Source: an uncultured Prevotella sp.
GTDB lineage: Bacteria; Bacteroidota; Bacteroidia; Bacteroidales; Bacteroidaceae
NCBI RefSeq assembly: GCF_937863835.1
Contig: NZ_CALMHT010000074.1
Coordinates: forward strand, 80,207-144,206
Direction of reading: 5' to 3'
Length of the DNA: 64,000 nt
Shown: positions 9,295-16,186 of the stretch, in pieces
How the letters are laid out: every line of letters begins with the position of its first letter
Position numbering within the stretch: the first letter of the stretch is position 1
The notes under the pieces: model-generated
Database searches by the model: none
What the model was told of the DNA's origin: nothing
Seen by the model: only the letters and a program-made list of their open reading frames with translations
Made by a program: the position numbers and the translations under genes

Positions 9295-10869
9295 ATGGTA
9301 AAGATACATTTTAATTTAATATCAATATTCATGGTCTTGTTGTTACAGTCCTTATCTGTATCAGCTCAGAATGCAACAGTATATACAACAACAGGAAACT
9401 CAAGTCAACTACTTGACGAAACAAGTGTGGCAGTTGCCAACACGAGTATGACATCAGGGGCCTTGGTCCTGAAACCGACGGAAAAAATACAGCGTATGGA
9501 CGGTTTCGGATTTGCTATTACATATTCATCTTGTTTTAATCTGATGAAGATGAGCGAAACAGACCGACTGGCATTCCTCAAAAAGACATACTCTGAGACA
9601 GAAGGGTACGGTGTGAGTTATGCGCGTATCTCGATAGGTTGTAGTGATTTCTCTAGTACGGAATACACGTTATGTGATGCAACCGGACTGGAACACTTCC
9701 GACTGTATACGGATGAACTGGATTATGTGATACCGGTATTAAAGGAGATATTGGCAATCAATCCTAAAGTTAAGATTATCGCAGCACCGTGGACCTGTCC
9801 CACATGGATGAAAGTGGAAAATATCACCACTAAAACGCCACATACATCATGGACGGACGGACATATCAATCCAGATTATTATCAGGATTACGCCAACTAT
9901 TTTATTAAGTTTATTAATGCGTTCAAAGAGTATGGCATCAATATCTATGCTGTTAGTCCGCAAAATGAGCCGCTCAATGCTGGAAACTGTGCATCGACTT
10001 ATGTACCTGCATCAGAAGAAGCTGCATTTGTGAAAGTATTGGCGGCTATTTTCAAACAGAATAAGGTGGACACCAAAATCTATGTCTATGACCACAACTA
10101 CGACCAGTTCCAATACCCGGTGAAAGTTTACGAAACATTAGGTTCGGATTACGAGGGTTCTGATTTAGTGGCAGGTTCGGCTTTTCATGATTATGGGGGG
10201 AGTAATTCGGTCTTAAATTCAGTACATGCACAATTTCCAGATAAAGATATCATTTTTTCAGAGTCTTCTATCGGTACTTGGAACGACGGTCATAATCTTT
10301 CCAAACGACTCATAGATGATATGACAAATATTACATTGGGCACTGTAAACAAGTATTGTAATGCCGTTATCGTGTGGAACCTTATGCTAGATGATAAGAT
10401 GGGACCTAATCTGGCTGGTGGATGTCAGACCTGTTATGGAGCCGTAGACATTAATTCAGGTGATTATAAGACTATCACGTACAATTCTCATTACTATATA
10501 ATATGTCACATGTCAAGTGTCGTAAGTCCTGATGCGATTTGTATAAAGACAAGCGCCTACACGCAGACCGGACTCACTTATTCAGCATTCCTCAATCCGG
10601 ACGGTACTGTTTCTGTCGTGATGCTCAACGAGAATAGCGGCGCTATGACAGTTCCCCTCAGTGACGGCACACACCGACTTACTGTTACACTACCGGGGCG
10701 GAGTGTCGTGTCATGTAAATGGACTTACGACAATTCCACATCCATCATACATGTAAACAGTGACAACAGGACAGACTCCAACTATTATACCTTGCAAGGT
10801 ATGAAAATAAGCAAGCCCAGTATGAGGGGCTTGTATATTTATAAAGGAAAAAAATTCGTTGTGAAATGA
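9295..10869 (+). CDS. GH30 family glycosidase (GH30_3-like, probable beta-1,6-glucanase) with C-terminal sorting tail
   Basis: 524 residues with a signal peptide (SLSVSAQ). Catalytic domain about 45-450: QRMDGFGFAITYS, APWTCPTWMK, acid/base Glu225 in SPQNEPL and nucleophile Glu323 in IFSESSIGTW; a beta-sandwich (NPDGTVSVVMLNEN) follows. The last 30 residues (YYTLQGMKI ... GLYIYKGKKFVVK) match the short tail seen on many Prevotella proteins exported by the type IX system. GH30 proteins of this kind include endo-beta-1,6-glucanases and glucosylceramidases; beside GH16 and GH3 genes, beta-1,6-glucan branches of laminarin or fungal glucan are the best guess. It has its own promoter rather than sitting in the GH16-GH3 operon. 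Confidence 0.88.
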   Translation: MVKIHFNLISIFMVLLLQSLSVSAQNATVYTTTGNSSQLLDETSVAVANTSMTSGALVLKPTEKIQRMDGFGFAITYSSCFNLMKMSETDRLAFLKKTYSETEGYGVSYARISIGCSDFSSTEYTLCDATGLEHFRLYTDELDYVIPVLKEILAINPKVKIIAAPWTCPTWMKVENITTKTPHTSWTDGHINPDYYQDYANYFIKFINAFKEYGINIYAVSPQNEPLNAGNCASTYVPASEEAAFVKVLAAIFKQNKVDTKIYVYDHNYDQFQYPVKVYETLGSDYEGSDLVAGSAFHDYGGSNSVLNSVHAQFPDKDIIFSESSIGTWNDGHNLSKRLIDDMTNITLGTVNKYCNAVIVWNLMLDDKMGPNLAGGCQTCYGAVDINSGDYKTITYNSHYYIICHMSSVVSPDAICIKTSAYTQTGLTYSAFLNPDGTVSVVMLNENSGAMTVPLSDGTHRLTVTLPGRSVVSCKWTYDNSTSIIHVNSDNRTDSNYYTLQGMKISKPSMRGLYIYKGKKFVVK

Positions 10870-10907
10870 TTATATAATTTGGTTATCTATTTATTTTAGG
10901 TTATGGT

Positions 10908-10915
10908 TACTTTTG
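10908..10915 (+). promoter_or_regulatory. Promoter-like element TACTTTTG, first of two before the second SusR-like gene
   Basis: TACTTTTG matches TAnnTTTG 39 bases after the GH30 stop, about 200 bases before the next ATG. A second and stronger promoter lies at 11053-11083. It could give a long leader or a separate short transcript that contains the hairpin at 10970. Confidence 0.45.
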
Positions 10916-10969
10916 CAGAGGGCATAAGTAACTAAAATTAATGTAATAGTAGAATGATCTTCAATGATT

Positions 10970-10993
10970 GGGATGTGTCGTGAGATACATCCC
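10970..10993 (+). other. 10-bp hairpin with GTGA (GNRA-type) tetraloop in the leader region
   Basis: GGGATGTGTC and GATACATCCC pair over 10 bp (one G-U) around the loop GTGA. There is no T-run, so it is not an obvious intrinsic terminator. It falls in the 242-base gap between GH30 and the second regulator, between two promoter-like sites. The rest of the gap shows nothing else. Confidence 0.5.
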
Positions 10994-11052
10994 TGAATCG
11001 TCGCCGACAATGTAAATAATTATAAATAAAAGAAGGAAAAGTGCAATGAAAT

Positions 11053-11083
11053 TTTGATTTTAACAATGTTTATTTTACCTTTG
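11053..11083 (+). promoter_or_regulatory. Full Bacteroidota promoter for the second SusR-like gene
   Basis: TTTG (11053-11056), exactly 19 bases, then TACCTTTG (11076-11083): the complete -33/-7 consensus. The ATG follows 28 bases later at 11112. One of the best-formed promoters in the window. Confidence 0.75.
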
Positions 11084-11111
11084 CAGATGCATATACTAAA
11101 TAAACATCCCC

Positions 11112-12788
11112 ATGAAAAGAGCACTGCTTTTTATCATTACATTGTTCCTTACATTGTCAATCTATCCAGAACGAATAGACTTTGAAAGTTTATACAAGCG
11201 TTTAGATACCGTGATAGACAACTCCCAGAATAATGTGGCACGGCGTGAAAGTAGGATTCTAAAGATACGTAGCAAATTAAAAAGGACAAATGATATCATG
11301 ATCAGATATCATTTGTATTTCAGTTTGTTCGATGAGTATCAGTCTTATAAAAACGATTCCGCAATTGCACAGTTGCGCAACTGTATGCGTATTGCAAAAG
11401 AAATAAGGAAGCCTTCGCTGGTAAATGATTGTCTTTGTGTCATGGCTTTGCAAAGTTCAAAAGCGGGAATGTATACGGAATCGTTGACTTTATTGAAAAA
11501 TGTTAAGAGACAAGAACTGGATAATAAAGGACTGTGTGATTATTATATCGCATATAACCATACTTACGGAGAACTAGGTTCTTATTCTGATCTAGCAGAA
11601 GTAAAACAGACTTTCTTCGACCTTTCAAAACAATACAGGGATTCCTTGGATAATGTGATAAATCATAACAGTGACATCTATCTCATGAAGAAAGAGAATG
11701 ATTTGATAAACGACAAAAATGATTATAAGGCTGCTTTGAAAATCAACGATCAACGTATGGCTTCAGTGAAGGAAGGTTCGCACAACTATGCCATCGTGTC
11801 TTATTTCCGTTATCTGATTTATATGAAGATGAACAATATGGATATGGCTAAATATTGGTTGATACAGTCGGCTATATCCGATATAGAAAATGCCATTATG
11901 GATCAGGCTTCGTTATGGACGTTGGCAGATATGCTGAGCAAAGAGGGAGACTCGGAACGTTCTTATAAATATATAACCTATTCCTGGTATGCGGCTCAAA
12001 CTTTTGGGACGAAGGTGCGCAACTGGCAGATATCCCCGATACTTAATGCGATAGACACCAACTACCAAAAGGAAATAAAAACAAGAAACAGAGAACTTAT
12101 GCTGTCTATAACAGTGGTCAGCATTATGGCTTTTATGCTATTCTTGTTGCTCGTTTATGTCAATAAACAGAAAAAAAGACTTACCATAGCTCGAAACGAA
12201 CTTAAAAAGACAAATGGTAAATTGGCTAATCTAAACAGTCAGTTGTCAAAAATAAATGAAGAACTTGATCTGAGTAATCAGAATCTTCATGATTCAAATA
12301 CAAAACTGAATGAGTCGAACCGTGTAAAAGAAGCCTACATCGGTAGGTTTATAGGTTTGTGTTCCCTTTATATCGATAAGTTGGATTCTTATCGCAAACA
12401 AGTGAACAGAATGATGAAGAACAAACAGTTGGACGAACTGTTCAATATGACTAAATCGTCAGAACTGAAGGAAAAGGAAGTGGACGAACTCTATGCGAAT
12501 TTTGATTCCGTCTTTTTGCATCTCTTTCCTGATTTTGTGAAGGATTTCAATTCCTTGTTGCGTGAAGAAGAACGCATACAACTTGTGGAAAAGGACAAGT
12601 TGACTACACCTTTGCGTATCTTCGCCCTTATCCGTCTGGGTATCGACGACAGTTCAAAGATAGCGGAGTTCCTCCATTATTCGGTGAACACCATTTACAA
12701 CTATCGCGCTAAAATAAAAAACGGTGCCGCAGGAGATAGGAATAATTTCGAAAAACAAGTCAAAGAACTCGGTTCTCCGAGAGAGTAA
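11112..12788 (+). CDS. SusR-like membrane-tethered transcriptional regulator (DUF6377 type), paralogue
   Basis: 558 residues with the same plan as the gene at 7418: signal peptide (LFLTLSIYPE), helical periplasmic domain, membrane helix at about 331-351 (LMLSITVVSIMAFMLFLLLV), coiled coil with leucine heptads (about 360-405), and a DNA-binding end. The C-terminal HTH segment IAEFLHYSVNTIYNYRAKIK is identical to that of the first copy, whereas the periplasmic domains are clearly diverged. The pair brackets the GH30 gene. Likely a sensor for a second oligosaccharide acting on the same or overlapping operators; that is inference. The helicase gene downstream has its own promoter. Confidence 0.8.
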   Translation: MKRALLFIITLFLTLSIYPERIDFESLYKRLDTVIDNSQNNVARRESRILKIRSKLKRTNDIMIRYHLYFSLFDEYQSYKNDSAIAQLRNCMRIAKEIRKPSLVNDCLCVMALQSSKAGMYTESLTLLKNVKRQELDNKGLCDYYIAYNHTYGELGSYSDLAEVKQTFFDLSKQYRDSLDNVINHNSDIYLMKKENDLINDKNDYKAALKINDQRMASVKEGSHNYAIVSYFRYLIYMKMNNMDMAKYWLIQSAISDIENAIMDQASLWTLADMLSKEGDSERSYKYITYSWYAAQTFGTKVRNWQISPILNAIDTNYQKEIKTRNRELMLSITVVSIMAFMLFLLLVYVNKQKKRLTIARNELKKTNGKLANLNSQLSKINEELDLSNQNLHDSNTKLNESNRVKEAYIGRFIGLCSLYIDKLDSYRKQVNRMMKNKQLDELFNMTKSSELKEKEVDELYANFDSVFLHLFPDFVKDFNSLLREEERIQLVEKDKLTTPLRIFALIRLGIDDSSKIAEFLHYSVNTIYNYRAKIKNGAAGDRNNFEKQVKELGSPRE

Positions 12789-12834
12789 TTTCAAGATAAA
12801 TGAATAATAATTAGGTACTTTCGATTTTTTTGAC

Positions 12835-12842
12835 TATCTTTG
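12835..12842 (+). promoter_or_regulatory. Promoter -7 element TATCTTTG for the helicase operon
   Basis: TATCTTTG fits TAnnTTTG, 95 bases before the helicase ATG at 12938, giving a leader of nearly 90 nt. That leader contains the hairpin at 12870. Confidence 0.6.
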
Positions 12843-12869
12843 CACCCAGATAACATCAAGTTCGTATTA

Positions 12870-12911
12870 AATCATTATCAATTCCGTCTTTTTTATTAAA
12901 GGATAATGATT
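12870..12911 (+). other. Leader hairpin (10-bp perfect stem, 22-nt loop) before the RhlE-type helicase
   Basis: AATCATTATC (12870-12879) and GATAATGATT (12902-12911) are exact inverted repeats; the loop is T-rich. The stem is AU-rich and so would melt easily. A structured leader ahead of a helicase plus cold-shock protein suggests temperature-responsive control, which is inference only. Confidence 0.45.
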
Positions 12912-12937
12912 GAAGACCTACCTAAATATTATTATAT

Positions 12938-14062
12938 ATGACATTTGAAGAATTGAATATTTCAGAGCCTATATTGAAGGCGCTGGACGATAAGAATTAT
13001 ATTGAACCTACTCCTATACAGGAGCAGGCAATCCCTGAAGCTAGTCAGGGAAGAGATATATTGGGCATAGCTCAGACGGGTACCGGTAAGACGGCCGCTT
13101 TCGCTATCCCTATCATTGAACAACTGATGACTTTGCCTAATGGTAAAGGTCGTAAAACAATCAAAGCACTCGTTCTTACACCAACCCGCGAATTGGCCAT
13201 ACAGATAGAGGAGTCGTTTGCCGATTATGGCAGATACACAAATCTGAAACATACGGTCATATTCGGCGGCGTGAGTCAGAACAAGCAGGTTAATCAACTG
13301 AATCAGGGTACCGACATCCTGATTGCAACACCGGGACGTCTGCTCGACTTGATAGGGCAGGGTATTATCCGACTGGACAATATCCGCCATTTCGTGTTGG
13401 ATGAGGCTGATCGTATGCTGGATATGGGATTCATACACGATATCCGCAAGTTGCTGCCCTTGTTGCCCAAGAAGAAACAGACGATGCTCTTCTCAGCTAC
13501 AATGCCTAATGAGATTGCAAAAATCTCTAAATCACTGCTCAATAATCCGCACCGGATAGAAATAGCACCTGTATCATCGGTTGTAGATACCATTCAGCAA
13601 CATGTTTGTTATCTGGAAAAACCGAAAAAGATGGATGCGCTCGTACAACTCCTCAATCAGGAACGTAATGAAAGAGTATTGATTTTCTCTCGTACAAAAC
13701 ATGGAGCGGACAGAATAGCAAAGAACCTTACTAAAAAGAAGATAATGTGTGGTGCCATACATGGTAACAAATCGCAGAATGCCCGTCAGAAAGCATTGAA
13801 CGATTTTAAGACCGGTAAGACAAATGTGATTGTGGCCACCGATATAGCTGCGCGCGGTATCGATATCCAAGATCTCGGCATCGTCGTCAATTATGATCTG
13901 CCGGATGTGCCCGAAACCTATGTACACCGTATCGGTCGTACGGGCAGGGCTGGAAACAGCGGTGTGGCTTTCACTTTCTGTACACAGGAAGAAACACCGA
14001 TGCTGAGAAGCATACAGAAGCTCACAGGAAAGAAACTAAGTCAGGTGTCAATACCTGCATAA
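12938..14062 (+). CDS. DEAD-box RNA helicase, RhlE type
   Basis: 374 residues, a bare two-domain helicase core without the usual long basic tail. Seen in order: Q motif (PTPIQEQAIPEA), Walker A AQTGTGKT, PTRELA, GG, TPGRLLD, DEAD box (VLDEADRMLDMGF), SAT, VATDIAARGIDI and HRIGRTGRAG. Such helicases unwind RNA during ribosome assembly and mRNA decay, often at low temperature. A cold-shock-domain gene follows 18 bases later in what looks like one transcript, which fits a role in cold adaptation. Confidence 0.92.
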   Translation: MTFEELNISEPILKALDDKNYIEPTPIQEQAIPEASQGRDILGIAQTGTGKTAAFAIPIIEQLMTLPNGKGRKTIKALVLTPTRELAIQIEESFADYGRYTNLKHTVIFGGVSQNKQVNQLNQGTDILIATPGRLLDLIGQGIIRLDNIRHFVLDEADRMLDMGFIHDIRKLLPLLPKKKQTMLFSATMPNEIAKISKSLLNNPHRIEIAPVSSVVDTIQQHVCYLEKPKKMDALVQLLNQERNERVLIFSRTKHGADRIAKNLTKKKIMCGAIHGNKSQNARQKALNDFKTGKTNVIVATDIAARGIDIQDLGIVVNYDLPDVPETYVHRIGRTGRAGNSGVAFTFCTQEETPMLRSIQKLTGKKLSQVSIPA

Positions 14063-14080
14063 CATTATAAATCTAAGTAA

Positions 14081-14521
14081 ATGGGACAAAAAATCACGAC
14101 AGGAAAAAGAGACAGAGAAAAATTGAAACAACAGAAACGCCTTGAAAAACAAAAGCGTAAAGAGGAAAGACAAAGTAATGGACCCAGTTCTTTTGAGGAC
14201 ATGATAGCATACGTGGACGAATATGGTGTTCTGCGTTCTACGCCTCCGGAGGAACCGGCTGAAGAGGTAAACCTGGAGGATGTGCAGATTGCCACCCCGA
14301 AGAAGGTCGAAGAAGAGAAAGTGCTACAGACAGGTGTTGTAGATTTCTTTAATTCTTCTAAAGGTTTCGGCTTTATCAAGAGTCAGGATGGTTCTGGTAA
14401 GTTTTTCTTTCATGTTTCCAATGCCCCCGATGGTATTAAAGAGGGTGACAAAGTGGAATTTGATACTGAACAAGATGCCCGTGGCATGAGCGCGATACAG
14501 ATTTCTATTGTTAATAAATAG
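14081..14521 (+). CDS. Cold-shock-domain protein with basic N-terminal extension
   Basis: 146 residues. Residues 1-40 are very rich in Lys, Arg and Gln (DREKLKQQKRLEKQKRKEER), 40-80 are acidic, and 86-146 form a cold-shock domain (GVVDFFNSSKGFGFIK, then GKFFFHVSNA), with the RNP1-like KGFGFI and RNP2-like FFFHV motifs. Single-stranded nucleic-acid-binding RNA chaperone. It follows the helicase by 18 bases and is presumably co-transcribed. The extended form, about twice the length of CspA, is common in Bacteroidota. Confidence 0.9.
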   Translation: MGQKITTGKRDREKLKQQKRLEKQKRKEERQSNGPSSFEDMIAYVDEYGVLRSTPPEEPAEEVNLEDVQIATPKKVEEEKVLQTGVVDFFNSSKGFGFIKSQDGSGKFFFHVSNAPDGIKEGDKVEFDTEQDARGMSAIQISIVNK

Positions 14522-14600
14522 ACAATGACTGTTAACGCAAACAAAATAATTGATTTATGTCAAGAAAGTGACATAAAAATAAACATTCTATGAAGAAACT

Positions 14601-14631
14601 ATTGCAGATGTCGAAAAACGTCGTACCTTTG
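14601..14631 (+). promoter_or_regulatory. Promoter of the putative small RNA
   Basis: ATTG at 14601-14604 (a near match to TTTG), 19 bases, then TACCTTTG at 14624-14631. No coding region follows on this strand; a terminator occurs about 45 bases later. Confidence 0.65.
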
Positions 14632-14636
14632 CATTG

Positions 14637-14700
14637 TGTTTTTCATAGTATTAGATTTAAGGTTAACAAAGGTTGGGACTCAGCGGAGCCCCTTTTTTTA
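14637..14700 (+). ncRNA. Putative small non-coding RNA of about 60 nt
   Basis: A consensus promoter (TACCTTTG, 14624-14631) is followed within 70 bases by an intrinsic terminator: GGGACTC / GAGCCC stem with an AGCG loop and one bulged A (14675-14691), then seven T from 14693. There is no open frame of meaningful length between them, and the genes on either side are accounted for: the cold-shock gene ends at 14521 and the next gene is on the other strand. The exact 5' end is estimated from the -7 element. Short free-standing RNAs bounded like this are known in Bacteroidales; I cannot name a family. Confidence 0.6.
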
Positions 14701-14740
14701 TGTCCTTAAGTCAAATATGTGTTTTACTAACTTTCAGATT

Positions 14741-15913
14741 CTATAATTGTTTATATTCTCTTGGCATCTTTTTAATGGCTATGTTGTTCAGACTATGCCT
14801 TTTCGATTCGATATAAATGATGGCTGAATGCGGGTCGTGCGGAATGTCATAATAGTGAGCAGTTGAGGTGAAGAGTGCCTCATGCAATGAAACGGAAGCT
14901 TCGTGGTCTGAAAAACAGTCCACACTTTTTTTCTTCTTACTTGTAGCCAATTTGTCGTAATGTGTATAACTCTCATAATACTTATAAGTAATATAGGAAG
15001 GATAATATATTCCATCTATCATTTTGAAATGTATCGTGTTGTCTATTGTCCAGTCTTTGTATTGAAGACCGATTGCGGTATGTAAACTGGACAGTACAAA
15101 AGAATTCATCTTCTCGTCGAGATTACAAGCGAGGCCAGTGGAACGGTTCGCTTCCAAAATCACGCATCTAGCAGTGTCTATTGTAATTGTTCCCTTGTCA
15201 TCCTTGTATTTTTCTGACCAGAAAACAATTTGTTGGATACTCTTATCCGGATTTTGATAGGCCTCGTTCTGTCTGAAAACATGCCGTTTGATAAACTTAC
15301 TGTTCATTTCAGAAACTATGTTTTCGTACATCATCAATTGAAGGTCATAAAAGTCTACGCCAGCTGTACTGTCTTTATATTGCACTATGTTTTTAGTAGG
15401 GCAAACCTGATACATACTATCTTTATTCAGATTGGTCATAGAAGGCACGTACATGAGTCCATGGCTGTGGAATGTATATCCGCAGGTGTCGCTGATGTTG
15501 CACTTTCCGTAATCGTATTCCATTTGCTTGTCATCTGTCTGATACAGTCGCTTTCTGTTCTTGATGAAGTAATGCAGTTTTTCTTTTATCCAAGTCGGTT
15601 CAGTATTGACCACGGTTATCTCACTGAGCATTTGTATTTTGGGTGTGAGAAAAATGGTGTCTTTGACAACCGCAATATTCAGTTTCTTATAGCTGATATG
15701 CGATACCGTGAGCGTATTGAAAGGGAACGTAATTTCAAAATGTCCATAGACGTCAGTCGATGTCGCCGAGACACGCCCTTGATTGTTGGCGTATATACTG
15801 GCGTGTGCAATAGGCATGTTGTTAGTCTTGTCCCATAATACTCCTTTCTGAGCCTTGAGCGGCAGGAAATACAATAAGGTGGCGGTGAGTGCGATAACAA
15901 TTTTATTATTCAT
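14741..15913 (-). CDS. Carboxypeptidase-like regulatory-domain protein, otherwise uncharacterised
   Basis: 390 residues from the ATG at 15913. That start is chosen because a minus-strand -7 element (TATATTTG, 15945-15938) lies just upstream; the longer open frame to 16003 runs through the promoter. Signal peptide ends near LPLKAQ. Residues about 20-95 form a CarboxypepD_reg-like beta-sandwich (GHFEITFPFNTLTVSHISYK), the module usually found at the front of TonB-dependent receptors, but no plug or barrel follows. The remaining 290 residues match nothing I can name. Divergent from a TonB-dependent receptor gene with 273 bases between. Confidence 0.75.
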   Translation of the reverse strand: MNNKIVIALTATLLYFLPLKAQKGVLWDKTNNMPIAHASIYANNQGRVSATSTDVYGHFEITFPFNTLTVSHISYKKLNIAVVKDTIFLTPKIQMLSEITVVNTEPTWIKEKLHYFIKNRKRLYQTDDKQMEYDYGKCNISDTCGYTFHSHGLMYVPSMTNLNKDSMYQVCPTKNIVQYKDSTAGVDFYDLQLMMYENIVSEMNSKFIKRHVFRQNEAYQNPDKSIQQIVFWSEKYKDDKGTITIDTARCVILEANRSTGLACNLDEKMNSFVLSSLHTAIGLQYKDWTIDNTIHFKMIDGIYYPSYITYKYYESYTHYDKLATSKKKKSVDCFSDHEASVSLHEALFTSTAHYYDIPHDPHSAIIYIESKRHSLNNIAIKKMPREYKQL

Positions 15914-15937
15914 GAAGAATTCTATTAAATGACACTG

Positions 15938-15945
15938 CAAATATA
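15938..15945 (-). promoter_or_regulatory. Minus-strand promoter -7 element TATATTTG
   Basis: CAAATATA on the plus strand reads TATATTTG on the minus strand, 25 bases before the ATG at 15913. It decides the start codon of that gene. Confidence 0.6.
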
Positions 15946-16080
15946 CTATATCTATTCTTTTTTTGATTGGAAATGCAGATAAAAAAACATAATTGCCTAG
16001 CATGGCCTACTGACCGTATCTGATGGAACAAGGAAAAATAAAGAATATTGATAAAAAAAGTTAAGTACTAATCTTTCTTC

Positions 16081-16111
16081 TTTGAACATGGAAAGAAAAT
16101 AACTATGTTTG
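16081..16111 (+). promoter_or_regulatory. Full Bacteroidota promoter for the TonB-dependent receptor
   Basis: TTTG (16081-16084), 19 bases, TATGTTTG (16104-16111): exact match to both elements and spacing. The receptor ATG is at 16187, leaving a leader of about 70 nt. Confidence 0.75.
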
Positions 16112-16186
16112 TAATACATAAATGAGGGTTCTTTGGAGAACGCTTTCATAAATGAATAACGACGAAAAACATAATGGGTAAGAAAT

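Noticed and set aside
15230..15838. Open frame of 202 codons on the plus strand
   Set aside because: It lies opposite the regulatory-domain protein gene (14741-15913), has no recognisable domain and an unlikely composition; the minus-strand gene has signal peptide and promoter.
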